A stretch of 64,000 bases of DNA from Clavibacter capsici (GCF_001280205.1 NZ_CP012573.1:2418001-2482000); one strand, 5' to 3'; counted from the first letter of the stretch, positions 1 to 8,483 are shown. Notes: generated from the sequence alone by a model not told the origin. Program-made: numbers and translations.

Positions 1-2205
1 CGGACGCTCTCGCTCACGGCTCCCCTGCTCGCGCTGCTGTCGCTGCCCTCCTTCGCGGTGAGCGCCCAGGCGGGTCCGTCGCATCCCGCCGCGGTGTCGC
101 TGTGCGTCGCGGCGCTCATGGTCGTGGCCGTGCCGGCGGCCATCGTCCCGCGCGGGCTGCCCGCCTACGCGTGCCTGCGGATCTCGATCGCCCTCTACCT
201 CGCGCTGATCGCCCTCGAGCCGATGCGGCTCGGTGACACGTCGGTCGACGGCTCGCCGCCGTGGCTGGTCACGCTGTCCTGCATCGCGTTCGCGTGCGTC
301 GCCATCGTGGTCGAGCGGCCGCTCCTGGCGTACGCGGCCTGCCTGGCGTGCGTCGCCGCGATCGGCGTGATCTACGCGGGGCACCTCGCCGCGGGCCCCC
401 TCCTCGTGCAGGTCGTGGGGCTCGCCGGGATCGCGGCCGCCCTGGTCCTGGGCGCCCGCGCCCTGCGCTCGCGGGCCACGGCCGCGGACGAGGCGGAGCG
501 CCGCGCCCGCGACGCCTTCGCGAGCTCCCGTCGCGCGGCCGCGGTCGCCGCGGAGCGCATCCGGACGGACGCGCTGCTCCACGACACGGTGCTCGCGGTG
601 CTGCTGTCCGCGGCCGGGCACGACCCGGCCGACCGGATCCTGCTCATGGCGAGGTCGGCGCTCGACATCCTCACCGGCACCACCGGCGGGCCGGACGCCC
701 GCGGACGCACCGTGCGCTTCGCGGACGCCCTCGCCTCCGCCGAGGGCGAGCTGGCCCCGCTCGCCGGGCGCGCGCGGCTCGACCTCGACCGCGCCGCCGA
801 CGTCCGGATGCCGACCGAGGTCGGCGACGCGCTCGTCTCCGCGATGACGCAGGCCCTGACGAACAGCGTCCGGCACGCGGGATCGGCGACCACCCGCACC
901 GTGACCGCCGACGCGCTCCGGGACGGCGGCGTGCGGATCCGGGTGCGCGACGACGGCACGGGCTTCGACCCGGACGACATCGGGCCGGAGCAGCTCGGGG
1001 TGCGCGTCTCGATCGTCGAGCGGCTGCGGCAGGTCGGCGGCGACGCCCGGATCCGGTCCTCGCCGGGCGACGGCACCACGGTGGTCCTCGTCTGGCGGCC
1101 CGCCACCGGATCCCCGTCCCGGGACGCGCAGGAGGCCGACCCCGCGGAGAGCATCGTCTCGCGGCGGGCGCTGTACGCGACGATGACCGTCCTCGTCGTC
1201 GGCGCCATCGTCGCCGCGACCCTCCAGGTGGCCCTGGTCCACCGGGCGCCCGGCCCCGTCGTGGGCGCCCTGATCGGCGTCCTGATCCTCCCCGCCATCG
1301 TCCGGGGAGCGCGCGCCGGCCGCATGCGCACCTCGACCGCGTGGGTCACCGGGGTCGCGGGGCTCGTGATCTGCGCGGTCGGGCCGATCGGCCTCTCCGC
1401 CCGGGACTTCGACTCGGTGTCCGTCTCGTGGCTCACCTGCGGCGTCCTCTCCGGATGCGTCCTGGTGTGGATGTCGGGTCGCCGCCTGCAGCCGCTGCTG
1501 ACGACCTCCTTCCTCGTCGCGACCGTCGCCGTGTGGGGCGGTGTCGACGACGTGGTGCGGCTCGGCCTGGCCGCCGAGATCGTGCTCGTCGCCGCGGGCC
1601 TCGTGATGCACGGCGCCCTCCACCGCATCACCGACGTCGCGCAGCGGGCCGCCACGGACGAGCGCGCGACGCTGCTCTGGCAGGCCGAGCTCGACGCCTA
1701 CCAGCGGGAGCGGCAGGACCGGCTGCGCATGGCCGAGACCGAGGTCGCGCCCGTGCTCCGCCGGATCATCGCCCGGGACGGGGAGCTGGACGCCGACGGC
1801 CAGGCCGAGTGCCGCGTGCTCGAGCAGACGCTGCGGGACGAGATCCGCGGGCGACGGCTGCTCGACGACGGCATGCGGGAGGTCATCCGCGCGCATCGCC
1901 GCCGAGGCGCGCTCGTGCAGGTCCTCGACGACGGCGGCGTGGACGACCTCGACCAGGCCGCGCTCGACGACGTGCTGCACGAGGTGGCGGAGCGGCTGCG
2001 TCCGGTGCGGTCGAGCCGCATCGTGATCCGCACCGGCGACCCGGCCACGGGCACCGCGGTCACCATCGTCGCCTCCTCCCCCGACGAGACGGCGGTCGCG
2101 CTGGGGCTCGACGCGGACGACGAGGTCGACCTCTGGATGACGATCCCCCGGCCGACCGCGGGTGCCCGCGTGCCGACGGCCGTGCCGGGCGCCCGGACGC
2201 GCTGA
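1..2205 (+). CDS. Sensor histidine kinase, 5' end outside the window
   Basis: The frame is open from base 1 and its first codons read as a membrane helix, so the true start lies upstream. GTG at 58 is only the first in-window start codon. Counting from base 58, membrane helices are followed by a dimerisation helix with the H-box LLHDTVLAVLL near residue 173. A HATPase_c domain comes next, with N-box TNSVRHAG near 270 and G-box DDGTGFDPDD near 305, the NarL/LiaS kinase layout. The second half repeats the plan (helices, then a coiled coil around 550-620) but its tail has no recognisable N or G box, so it looks like a degenerate second kinase unit. A cognate response regulator would be expected upstream. 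The kinase assignment is firm; the signal is unknown. Confidence 0.85.
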   Translation, partial: RTLSLTAPLLALLSLPSFAVSAQAGPSHPAAVSLCVAALMVVAVPAAIVPRGLPAYACLRISIALYLALIALEPMRLGDTSVDGSPPWLVTLSCIAFACVAIVVERPLLAYAACLACVAAIGVIYAGHLAAGPLLVQVVGLAGIAAALVLGARALRSRATAADEAERRARDAFASSRRAAAVAAERIRTDALLHDTVLAVLLSAAGHDPADRILLMARSALDILTGTTGGPDARGRTVRFADALASAEGELAPLAGRARLDLDRAADVRMPTEVGDALVSAMTQALTNSVRHAGSATTRTVTADALRDGGVRIRVRDDGTGFDPDDIGPEQLGVRVSIVERLRQVGGDARIRSSPGDGTTVVLVWRPATGSPSRDAQEADPAESIVSRRALYATMTVLVVGAIVAATLQVALVHRAPGPVVGALIGVLILPAIVRGARAGRMRTSTAWVTGVAGLVICAVGPIGLSARDFDSVSVSWLTCGVLSGCVLVWMSGRRLQPLLTTSFLVATVAVWGGVDDVVRLGLAAEIVLVAAGLVMHGALHRITDVAQRAATDERATLLWQAELDAYQRERQDRLRMAETEVAPVLRRIIARDGELDADGQAECRVLEQTLRDEIRGRRLLDDGMREVIRAHRRRGALVQVLDDGGVDDLDQAALDDVLHEVAERLRPVRSSRIVIRTGDPATGTAVTIVASSPDETAVALGLDADDEVDLWMTIPRPTAGARVPTAVPGARTR

Positions 2206-2236
2206 CGTCGACCCGTCCGAGCGCGGCGCGACCGGG

Positions 2237-3196
2237 TCAGGCCGCGCCGCGCGCCGCGAGCAGGGTGGTGAGCACGGCCGCACCGCGCTCCGCGTCGGCG
2301 GAGGTCACGAGCCGCGCCCGTCCGCCCCGGAGCCGCACGACGAGGCCGCGCCCCGACCCGGTGACGTACGCGACGCCGCGCCCCGAGAGCCGGAGACCCC
2401 AGCCGCCCCACTGCCCGGGCGACACGTCCTCCCAGCCGCACGACTCGATCCGGTCGAGGGGCACGCGCATCACCGGGATCCGGGTCCACGAGGACGTGAC
2501 GCGGAGTCCACGGCCGTCCACCGTGACGTCGACGCGCGCCAGGGTGAGCACCGCCAGCCCGGCCAGCACCAGCGGCACGGAGGAGAGGGCGGCGGTCCCC
2601 GCATCGAGCGTCGCCGTCTGCGCGCCCGCGACGATCCCGAGCGCGACGACGGCGGCGCCGACGGCCGCGAACCACACGCTCCCGGCGTGCGCGCGCCAGG
2701 CGACGCGGGCGGTGGGGGTCACGGGGAGCGACGGCACGTCGTGCGCGGCCACCGGGGATGCGCCGCGCACGAGCGCGACGAACGGGACGCCGGCCGTCAA
2801 TACCCCGACTCCGAGGATCACGACGGCCCACGCGACGGGCAGGGTCCCGTCGCCGGCCGCGTGCCGGAGGGCGATCACGATCCATCCCGCGGCGAGGCTG
2901 CCCGCGACGAGGTCGATGACGGCGACCCACGTGGCCGCGGTGCGCCGGTCGGCCGCGCGCAGGACGACCACGGCCACCGCCACGGCCACGGCGGCGAGGC
3001 CGAGGGCGGCCGCGAGCATCGCCCAGGGCGACCCCCACCCGTCGGGCGTCCCGTCGGCGGCGAAGTGCACGGCGATCCGCGCGGGCAGCGACGGCCCGAG
3101 CGCGACCGCCGCCACGACGAGGGCGAGCAGGAGGACGACCCCGGGGGCGACGACCACGACGCGGGTCCCGGTCGGCATGGATCGCGTGTCGGTCAT
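2237..3196 (-). CDS. DUF1648-type integral membrane protein
   Basis: The protein has 319 residues and about five to seven membrane helices. After the first helix it carries RIAVHFAADGTPDGWG, the signature of DUF1648 proteins such as Bacillus SdpI/YhdP relatives. Its ATG overlaps the TGA of the upstream gntR gene (ATGA, 3193-3196), so the two are translationally coupled. YtrA-type GntR regulators commonly control membrane proteins encoded beside them, so this protein is probably part of an envelope-stress or self-protection response. That role is inferred. The C-terminal third is soluble and beta-rich (about residues 240-319) and may be a PH-like domain. No catalytic motif is visible. Confidence 0.8.
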   Translation of the reverse strand: MTDTRSMPTGTRVVVVAPGVVLLLALVVAAVALGPSLPARIAVHFAADGTPDGWGSPWAMLAAALGLAAVAVAVAVVVLRAADRRTAATWVAVIDLVAGSLAAGWIVIALRHAAGDGTLPVAWAVVILGVGVLTAGVPFVALVRGASPVAAHDVPSLPVTPTARVAWRAHAGSVWFAAVGAAVVALGIVAGAQTATLDAGTAALSSVPLVLAGLAVLTLARVDVTVDGRGLRVTSSWTRIPVMRVPLDRIESCGWEDVSPGQWGGWGLRLSGRGVAYVTGSGRGLVVRLRGGRARLVTSADAERGAAVLTTLLAARGAA

Positions 3197-3543
3197 CGTG
3201 CTCCCTTGATCATGGCGAAGAGGTCGTCGAGCGGGACCCCGAGGGTCTCCGCCTGCTCGCGCAGCTCCTCGACGAGCGTGCGCAGCCGGTCGAACGAGGC
3301 GTTGCCCGAGCGGATCACCGTGGCACCGCGACCGCGGCGCAGCTCGATGAGCCCGTCCTCCTGGAGGCTCGCGTACGCGCGCAGGACCGTGTGCATGTTC
3401 ACCTCGACGGAGGCCGCGAGGTCGCGCGCCGACGGCAGCCGCTCGCCGCTCGCGAGCTCGCCGCGCGCTATCGCGTAGCGGATCTGCGTCGCCACCTGCT
3501 CCGCGAGCGACGCCTTCGCCGCAGGATCCACCGTGATGAGCAT
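3193..3543 (-). CDS. GntR family regulator, YtrA type
   Basis: This short 116-residue GntR protein has an N-terminal winged helix. The pattern LAEQVATQIRYAIARGEL, then GERLPSARDLAASVEVN, then TVLRAYASLQEDGLI is typical of the family. Only about 40 residues follow the DNA-binding domain, as in the YtrA subfamily, which lacks a large ligand domain. The start ATG at 3541-3543 is preceded directly by a perfect 19-base palindrome containing a TAGAAT box, and no Shine-Dalgarno sequence is present. The gene is therefore probably autorepressed and translated from a leaderless mRNA. It overlaps and presumably controls the DUF1648 gene. Confidence 0.9.
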   Translation of the reverse strand: MLITVDPAAKASLAEQVATQIRYAIARGELASGERLPSARDLAASVEVNMHTVLRAYASLQEDGLIELRRGRGATVIRSGNASFDRLRTLVEELREQAETLGVPLDDLFAMIKGAR

Positions 3544-3562
3544 GTTCGCATTCTATGCGAAC
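3544..3562 (-). promoter_or_regulatory. Operator overlapping a leaderless gntR promoter
   Basis: GTTCGCATTCTATGCGAAC is an 8-base inverted repeat with a 3-base centre. Read on the minus strand it contains TAGAAT (3550-3555) as a -10 box, exactly six bases before the gntR ATG, which places transcription start on the start codon. A repressor bound here would block RNA polymerase directly. Autoregulation by the GntR protein is inferred from position and symmetry. Confidence 0.75.
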
Positions 3563-3921
3563 AATGCCGTCCAGCGGACGCGGTCGGCGGCACGGCGGGA
3601 AGGCCAGCGCCTCGGCCGCCCCGCCGCGGAGGTCGACGTGCCGGGTGGTGGGCACGCCCATGGGTCCTCCCGGATGCGTGCTCGGGATCGCCGGGCGCCG
3701 AGGCGGCGGGCTTCCCGACGGCGCGGTCCCGCGGATCCACCACGACGGACGGCGGCTGGCGGCGTGTGGGCACGGCGCTGCGCGGCCTGCCGGCCGCGGC
3801 CGTCGCGCCGGAGGCCGGCGACAGCACGGTCGAGGACCTCGGACCCGGCCGGTGCCGCTCCGAGGCCGGATCCCGATCCGGGCACGCCGGTCGCGATCGT
3901 CTCGGCGGACGCGACCGGCGT
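3563..3921. other. Intergenic stretch, no gene seen
   Basis: This stretch lies between the GntR promoter and the terminator of the peptide operon. Open frames cross it on both strands, but they are uninterrupted only because of the GC bias, and none has a start with a ribosome site or a recognisable domain. The -35 region of the GntR promoter should lie at its left edge, although no good TTGACA match is present. Confidence 0.5.
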
Positions 3922-3943
3922 CGGGCGGGAGGCCTCCCGCCCG
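3922..3943 (-). terminator. Palindromic hairpin ending the peptide operon
   Basis: CGGGCGGGAGG followed by its exact complement gives a 22-base perfect palindrome 14 bases after the stop of precursor A. It can fold as a 9-bp GC-rich hairpin. No U-tract follows, which is common for terminators in high-GC actinobacteria. It is the natural 3' end of the minus-strand operon. Confidence 0.6.
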
Positions 3944-3957
3944 GGTGCGCTACCGGA

Positions 3958-4143
3958 TCAGACCGTGGCGCAGGACGACGTCGACGCGCAGCACGACGCG
4001 CACGTCGAGGAGCAGGACGACGAGGACGACGACGAGCAGGTGGAGCCGAAGGCCATCTCGGAGTAGTCCACGTAGTCCTTCACCTCCAGGGTGTCGATCT
4101 CGAAGGCGTCGAGCTCAGCGGCGAGCGATGCGAGGTTGTTCAC
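3958..4143 (-). CDS. Thiazolylpeptide-type precursor peptide A
   Basis: This is a 61-residue RiPP precursor. The leader is acidic and runs NNLASLAAELDAFEIDTLE, then DYVDYSEMAFG. The core holds six Cys, fourteen Ser and four Thr in about 29 residues, including CSSSSSSSCSSTC, and ends CATV. GTG at 4141-4143 is preferred as the start because AAGGAAACCACC before it is a good ribosome site. An ATG at 4162-4164, directly after the upstream TGA, would add MRKKETT. The core composition matches substrates of YcaO cyclodehydratases and LanB-type dehydratases, both encoded in the same operon. Leader cleavage near AFG-STC is inferred. It is the last gene of the operon and a near copy of precursor B at 8298-8483. 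Confidence 0.9.
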   Translation of the reverse strand: MNNLASLAAELDAFEIDTLEVKDYVDYSEMAFGSTCSSSSSSSCSSTCASCCASTSSCATV

Positions 4144-4164
4144 GGTGGTTTCCTTCTTCCTCAT

Positions 4165-4791
4165 TCACTGTCCCGACGACGCGGACGCGCCGTCGGCGGC
4201 GCCGACCGGGAGGTCGGCACGTGGGGTGCCGGCTGCTGCGACGCGTCGTCGGGGCAGGCGGAGCACGATCAGGTACCCGATGCACATCCCGGCCGCGGCT
4301 CCGCCGCCCAGCGTCCATGCCTCGCGCATCGACGTCGGCGACAGCGACCACGCGACGATCGCGGCGGCCAGCACCACGACGAGGGCGGCGACGTCGGCCG
4401 ACCGTCGCAGGGCGATGAGCAGGGCGGCGACGTGGACGCACACGGCGGTCAGGAGGACGGGGAGGACCGCCCACCAGGATCCGGCGGTCAGGGCGACGAC
4501 GAGGGCGACGACGAGGGCGACGCCCTGCGCGGCGGCGGTGAGCTGGATGGACGCCGCCCCGGCGCGCGAGGGGACGCGCGCCCGCGGGGCTCGGAGCCGG
4601 TCGACCGCGACGATGGCCCCGGCGCCCGCGGCCGCCGCCGCGATGCCCCCGAGGGCCCATCGCGGGTCGGGCGCCAGGAGCAGGCAGGCCGCGTACGCGG
4701 CGGCGAAGACGGCGAGCGGGGCGGACGCCCCGCGCGGACCGGCGCGCGGGACGCGACGAGCCGGCGACCGCACCGGTCCGGGGCCGCTCAT
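4165..4791 (-). CDS. Membrane protein of the RiPP operon
   Basis: The 208-residue protein consists almost entirely of five or six membrane helices and has no domain I recognise. Its ATG overlaps the stop of the upstream YcaO gene (ATGA, 4788-4791). Its TGA is followed at once by the alternative ATG of precursor A, so it is embedded in the operon. Immunity or export support is the natural guess, but nothing in the sequence proves it. The last codons (GASASSGQ) lie in DNA that is also found, as noncoding sequence, just upstream of precursor B. The C-terminus may therefore have been altered by the duplication that made the two precursor loci. Confidence 0.75.
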   Translation of the reverse strand: MSGPGPVRSPARRVPRAGPRGASAPLAVFAAAYAACLLLAPDPRWALGGIAAAAAGAGAIVAVDRLRAPRARVPSRAGAASIQLTAAAQGVALVVALVVALTAGSWWAVLPVLLTAVCVHVAALLIALRRSADVAALVVVLAAAIVAWSLSPTSMREAWTLGGGAAAGMCIGYLIVLRLPRRRVAAAGTPRADLPVGAADGASASSGQ

Positions 4792-6518
4792 GAGAACGGG
4801 TGCGGCAGGTCGCGGCGCCGAGTCGCAGCGGACGGGGCGAGGAGCCGGGCCTGGCGCTCGGGACGCGAGGAGGTGCGCACGCGCTGGGCGTCCCAGCCGA
4901 AGTCGAGCTGGGAGAGGGCGGGCGCCAGCGTCATGACCGTCGTCAGCCCGAGCCGCTCCTGGAACGGGGCGGTCTGCACGACGCGGAAGGTCTCCACGCC
5001 GGTCCGCGCGAGCGCCCCGACGAGGGCCTCGACGACCTCGCCGGCCGGGACGCCGGCGCGGTCGTCGGCGGACCCGCGCGGATCCGGCACCATGGGCCTC
5101 CGTCCTCGCGCGACCTCTCCCGCCACCTCGTCGAGGGGCCGCGCATCCCGCCGGTCGCCGCACACGGCCGCGTACGCCGGATGCGCCCCGGGGACCGCCA
5201 GCAACGGGTGGTCCTCGAGGTCGCGCACGAGGAGCGGGTCGTCCCGGAGCTCCCGCACGCGCGCGCTCCTCGCGGCCACCTCGCGCACCCGATCCGGGGC
5301 GTAGGCGACGGCCTCGGTGAGCGCACGACGGGCCGCGGTCGCGGCGTCGGGGTGGGCCGCGGCGCCGAAGGCGCGCACGCCGGACGCGACGACCGCGGCC
5401 ACGAACACCGGGATGCCCCACTCGTCGGGCAGCGCGGCCAGCTCGGTCGACCAGCCGAGGAGCTCGACGCGTGCGAGCATGTCGGCCGTCCCCGGGACCG
5501 TCGAGGGCACGACGGGCACGGGCGGGATCCCTCCGTACCAGGCGTTGACGAACGTGTCCCGCTCGACGAGCTCGAGCAGCCCGAACACGGTGGCCTCCTC
5601 GACGGTCGATCCCGTGGCGCACCCCGAGGACGTGCCGAGGCTCCAGCGCGGCCCCTCCGGCCTCTGCGCGTAGTAGACCGACTCACGCGGGACCATCACG
5701 GTCCCCCCGTCCACGAGCGAGGTGCCCGCGACCCACTCGTGCGGGGAGCGCGCGTCGAAGCGCTCCACGAGGACCCCGTAGGCGGCCTCCGGGTAGAGGT
5801 CGAAGTCGAGCGGGGTGATGGCGCGGCCGCCCAAGGACGCCGCCGGTGCGGTGGACGACCCTCCCCGCGCCTGGTGTCCGCCGACGAGCCGTTCGATCCC
5901 CTCCACGACGGCGGATCGTCGCGAGGCCGCGAACGACGCATCCTGCCCCGACCAGGTCAGGCGCCGGGCTCCGCGATGCCCCTGCACGGAGGTCGCGCCG
6001 GAGGCGGGCGCCAGGGTCGTCCACTCGACGGCGTCGGTGACCGCGGGACCGAGGCGCCCCGCGGCGGGGTCGATGAGCCCCTCCCCCTCCCACTCCCACC
6101 CGTCGAGCGAGCGCTCGCGAAGCGACGTGGGGTCGAGGACCCCGGTCCGTGACGACGATCCTCGGCCTCCGGATGCCCCGTCGTCGCGTGCGCGGTCGAA
6201 CACGGCCCTGCGGGTCAAGCCGGACCGCTGGTCCACCTCCCAGAGCGCCCGGCCCTCCGCGCCCGATCCGACGGCGAAGTCCGCGACCGCCCGGACGACG
6301 GATCCCAGGACCGCGCCCACCTCGGCTCCCCCCACGCGCTGCGCGTCGGGGTGCCGGACCATGTCCGCCTGCTCCGCGGGCCGCGCCCGGGACCACAGCT
6401 CCGCCATGTCCGCGGTGCCGTCGGCGCCCGGCGACCCCACCACGAGGGTCGACGGCGCGGTCCAGGAGCCCACGTCGCCCGCGGGCGCGGGCGACGTGGC
6501 GTGCGCGATGCCGATCAC
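4788..6518 (-). CDS. YcaO-domain protein 2 (cyclodehydratase-like)
   Basis: The protein has 576 residues from a GTG four bases after the permease stop. An N-terminal extension of about 170 residues precedes a YcaO domain. ATP-site motifs are visible: SRRSAVVEGIERL, then SSGCATGSTVEEATVFGLLE followed by LVERDTF, and later LTEAVAY. The C-terminus LDFGWDAQRVRT...LPHPFS resembles the proline-rich end important in azoline-forming YcaO enzymes, but in a shorter form than in the other YcaO of this operon. YcaO enzymes use ATP to activate the peptide backbone, usually for Cys/Ser/Thr cyclisation. A second copy may handle other residues or a different backbone change. No TfuA partner for thioamidation is present. 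Confidence 0.85.
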   Translation of the reverse strand: MIGIAHATSPAPAGDVGSWTAPSTLVVGSPGADGTADMAELWSRARPAEQADMVRHPDAQRVGGAEVGAVLGSVVRAVADFAVGSGAEGRALWEVDQRSGLTRRAVFDRARDDGASGGRGSSSRTGVLDPTSLRERSLDGWEWEGEGLIDPAAGRLGPAVTDAVEWTTLAPASGATSVQGHRGARRLTWSGQDASFAASRRSAVVEGIERLVGGHQARGGSSTAPAASLGGRAITPLDFDLYPEAAYGVLVERFDARSPHEWVAGTSLVDGGTVMVPRESVYYAQRPEGPRWSLGTSSGCATGSTVEEATVFGLLELVERDTFVNAWYGGIPPVPVVPSTVPGTADMLARVELLGWSTELAALPDEWGIPVFVAAVVASGVRAFGAAAHPDAATAARRALTEAVAYAPDRVREVAARSARVRELRDDPLLVRDLEDHPLLAVPGAHPAYAAVCGDRRDARPLDEVAGEVARGRRPMVPDPRGSADDRAGVPAGEVVEALVGALARTGVETFRVVQTAPFQERLGLTTVMTLAPALSQLDFGWDAQRVRTSSRPERQARLLAPSAATRRRDLPHPFS

Positions 6519-6522
6519 GAGG

Positions 6523-7299
6523 TCACGAGAGGCGCATGGTGATGCGCGCCACGAGGAACAGCAGCGCACCCACGCCGAGCAGGTACAGGGCCGAGAGCCC
6601 GGTCTGCGACCAGTCGCCGATCCCGACGAGCAGGTGCGTGAGGACCTCCCGGATGTGGAACACCGGGGTGAAGGGCGCGACGTCCTGGATCCACTGGGGC
6701 AGGAAGGGCAGCGGCATCATGGCGCCCCCGATGACGCCGGCCGCCATCACGACGATGATGGAGAGCATCGTCACGGCGTTGACCGACGGGACGAGGTTGG
6801 CGAGGATCACGCCGAGCCCGAAGAACAGGAAGTAGCCGACGGCCACGCCGAGCACCGCGAGCGGCGCGGTCGCGACGAGCGACATCCCGACCCACGGGGT
6901 GACGGCGATGACGACCAGGAAGACCGCCTGGACGACGGCCAGCGCACCGCCGACCACGGCCTGGGCGGCGAGGATGTCGCCCGAGCCCACCGGCGCGCTG
7001 CGCAGCACGTCGAGCATGCCGTTGTCGCGCCACGACGCGATGTGCTGGGAACCCGAGAACACCGCCACGAACGCGACCCCGAACGCGACGACGTTCGACG
7101 CGATCTCGTCGACCGAGTCGCCGCCGGAGGGCGATGGCAGGTCCCCGAGCCCGAGCACGAGGCTCACGAGCAGCCCCGCCGGGAAGACGAAGGTGAAGAA
7201 GAGCGTGGCGAAGTCGCGCAGGTCCGCCGTCGCCATCACGCGGGCCAGTGTGGGGATGGTGCGCGGCGGGCGGTTCCGCGTGTCGATGGTGGTGGTCAT
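6523..7299 (-). CDS. ABC-2 type transporter permease
   Basis: This 258-residue permease has about six membrane helices and the loop MLDVLRSAPVGSGDILAAQ typical of ABC-2 drug and peptide exporters (DrrB/NodJ-like). The FTPVFHIREVLTHLL segment near the C-terminus also fits. ATG at 7297-7299 overlaps the ATPase stop. Together with the preceding ATPase it should export the mature peptide and may give self-resistance. The assignment to peptide export is inferred from operon position. Confidence 0.9.
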   Translation of the reverse strand: MTTTIDTRNRPPRTIPTLARVMATADLRDFATLFFTFVFPAGLLVSLVLGLGDLPSPSGGDSVDEIASNVVAFGVAFVAVFSGSQHIASWRDNGMLDVLRSAPVGSGDILAAQAVVGGALAVVQAVFLVVIAVTPWVGMSLVATAPLAVLGVAVGYFLFFGLGVILANLVPSVNAVTMLSIIVVMAAGVIGGAMMPLPFLPQWIQDVAPFTPVFHIREVLTHLLVGIGDWSQTGLSALYLLGVGALLFLVARITMRLS

Positions 7300-8213
7300 G
7301 CCTCGTAGTTCCGTCCTGTGTAGGCCATGAACGCGTCCTCGAGGGACCCGTCCGTGACGCGTGCGCTGGTGGTGTCCACCCCGGCGGCGGAGAGCTCGGC
7401 GAACGCGCGTCCCGTGTCGGCGGTGCGCAGACGCACGCCTCCCGAGTCGACGTCCACGGCCGCGACCGATGCGAGGGCGCCGATCATGTCGGCCTGGTGC
7501 ACCGCCGCGGGCAGGAGGATCGAGGACTGCGCTCCCGTCTCCGCGACGAGCAGGTGGGGCTCCCGGGTCACCAGGACGCGACCCCGGTCGACGATCGACA
7601 CGACGTCGCACAGCCGCGACGCCTCCTCGAGGTAGTGGGTGGTGTAGACCGTCGTCATGCCGTCCAGCTCGGACGACCGGAGGAGCTCCACCAGGTTGTG
7701 CCTCGCCGTGGGATCGAGGCCGGCGGTCGGCTCGTCGAGGAGCAGCACGCGGGGCTCGTGCACGAGCGCCGAGGCGATGGCGAGCCTCTGCCGCTCCCCT
7801 CCGCTGAGCCGCTCCGTGCGCGTCGACGCGTGCCGGCCGAGGTCGAGCACGTCGAGCATGAGGTCGACGCGGTCGCGACGCATGCCGTACATGTCGCTGA
7901 GGGCCGTCAGGTGCTCGCGCACGCTCAGCTTGGGGAAGAACGCGGTGCGCTGCGGCTGCACGCCCACCTGGCGGTACAGCTCGGGATCCCTCGGGCGAGG
8001 GGCCCTGCCCAGCAGGCGGACGCTGCCGGACGACGGCGCCCGGAAGCCCAGGATGATGTCGAACAGCGTCGACTTGCCCGCGCCGTTCGGCCCGATGATC
8101 CCGTGGAAGGATCCGGGCCGCACCTGCAGCTCCACGGACTGGAGGATGGTCTTCCCCTTGATGCTCAGGGAGACGTCGGAGACGGCCACCGCCGAATCGT
8201 CGATCGAGGTCAC
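7296..8213 (-). CDS. ABC transporter ATP-binding protein
   Basis: The protein has 305 residues. Walker A is GPNGAGKST, the signature motif LSGGERQRLAIA, and Walker B VLLLDEPTAGLDP, with switch His in YTTHYLEEA. It is an exporter-type ATPase (DrrA/CcmA class) with a C-terminal accessory domain. GTG at 8213 was chosen because GAAAGGACTCTC precedes it; an upstream start would fall inside the long hairpin. The gene follows precursor B after two hairpins, so its expression is probably lower than that of the precursor. Confidence 0.93.
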   Translation of the reverse strand: MTSIDDSAVAVSDVSLSIKGKTILQSVELQVRPGSFHGIIGPNGAGKSTLFDIILGFRAPSSGSVRLLGRAPRPRDPELYRQVGVQPQRTAFFPKLSVREHLTALSDMYGMRRDRVDLMLDVLDLGRHASTRTERLSGGERQRLAIASALVHEPRVLLLDEPTAGLDPTARHNLVELLRSSELDGMTTVYTTHYLEEASRLCDVVSIVDRGRVLVTREPHLLVAETGAQSSILLPAAVHQADMIGALASVAAVDVDSGGVRLRTADTGRAFAELSAAGVDTTSARVTDGSLEDAFMAYTGRNYEA

Positions 8214-8231
8214 GAGAGTCCTTTCATCAGG

Positions 8232-8293
8232 GGTGCTGGGGACGACGACCATCGTCCCCAGCACCTGGTGCGGCTGACGACCGGCGTCAGCCG
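8232..8293 (-). terminator. Tandem hairpins after precursor B (attenuator or stabiliser)
   Basis: Two perfect stem-loops lie between the precursor B stop and the ABC ATPase ribosome site. The first, 8271-8293, has a 9-bp stem (CGGCTGACG and complement) with a 5-base loop, five bases after the stop codon region begins. The second, 8232-8265, has a 14-bp stem (GGTGCTGGGGACGA and complement) with a 6-base loop. No U-tract follows and the downstream genes are in the same direction. Partial termination or 3'-end protection of the precursor message is therefore more likely than a full stop. Confidence 0.75.
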
Positions 8294-8297
8294 GCGG

Positions 8298-8483
8298 TCA
8301 CGCCGTCGCGCAGGAGGAGGTCGACGTGCAGCACGACGTGCAGGTCGAGGAGCAGGACGACGAGGACGACGACGAACAGGTGGAGCCGAAGGCCATCTCG
8401 GAGTAGTCCACGTAGTCCTTCACCTCCAGGGTGTCGATCTCGAATGCGTCGAGCTCAGCGGCGAGCGATGCGAGGTTGTTCAC
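8298..8483 (-). CDS. Thiazolylpeptide-type precursor peptide B
   Basis: This is the 61-residue twin of precursor A. The leader is identical, including ELDAFEIDTLEVKDYVDY. The core differs only at the C-terminal side: CTSCCTS replaces CASCCAS, and the end is CATA instead of CATV. GTG at 8481-8483 is preferred because the same AAGGAAACCACC precedes it; an in-frame ATG at 8505-8507 would add MKRKKETT. The central position in the operon and the following hairpins suggest this copy makes most of the substrate. Near-identical DNA, including third codon positions, points to recent duplication or gene conversion. Confidence 0.9.
   Translation of the reverse strand: MNNLASLAAELDAFEIDTLEVKDYVDYSEMAFGSTCSSSSSSSCSSTCTSCCTSTSSCATA

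Noticed and set aside
261-3209. Open frame of 982 codons on the plus strand
   Set aside because: It is an Arg/Pro/Gly-rich shadow of the sensor kinase, DUF1648 and GntR genes in another frame. It has no domain, and it crosses a clear operator region.
2237-3661. 474-residue start for the DUF1648 gene
   Set aside because: The added N-terminus is the gntR gene read in a wrong frame; the ATG at 3196 overlapping the gntR stop is the natural start.
4788-6518. Second YcaO as a thioamide-forming enzyme
   Set aside because: No TfuA partner gene is present, and the C-terminus keeps the proline-rich character of azoline-forming YcaO proteins.
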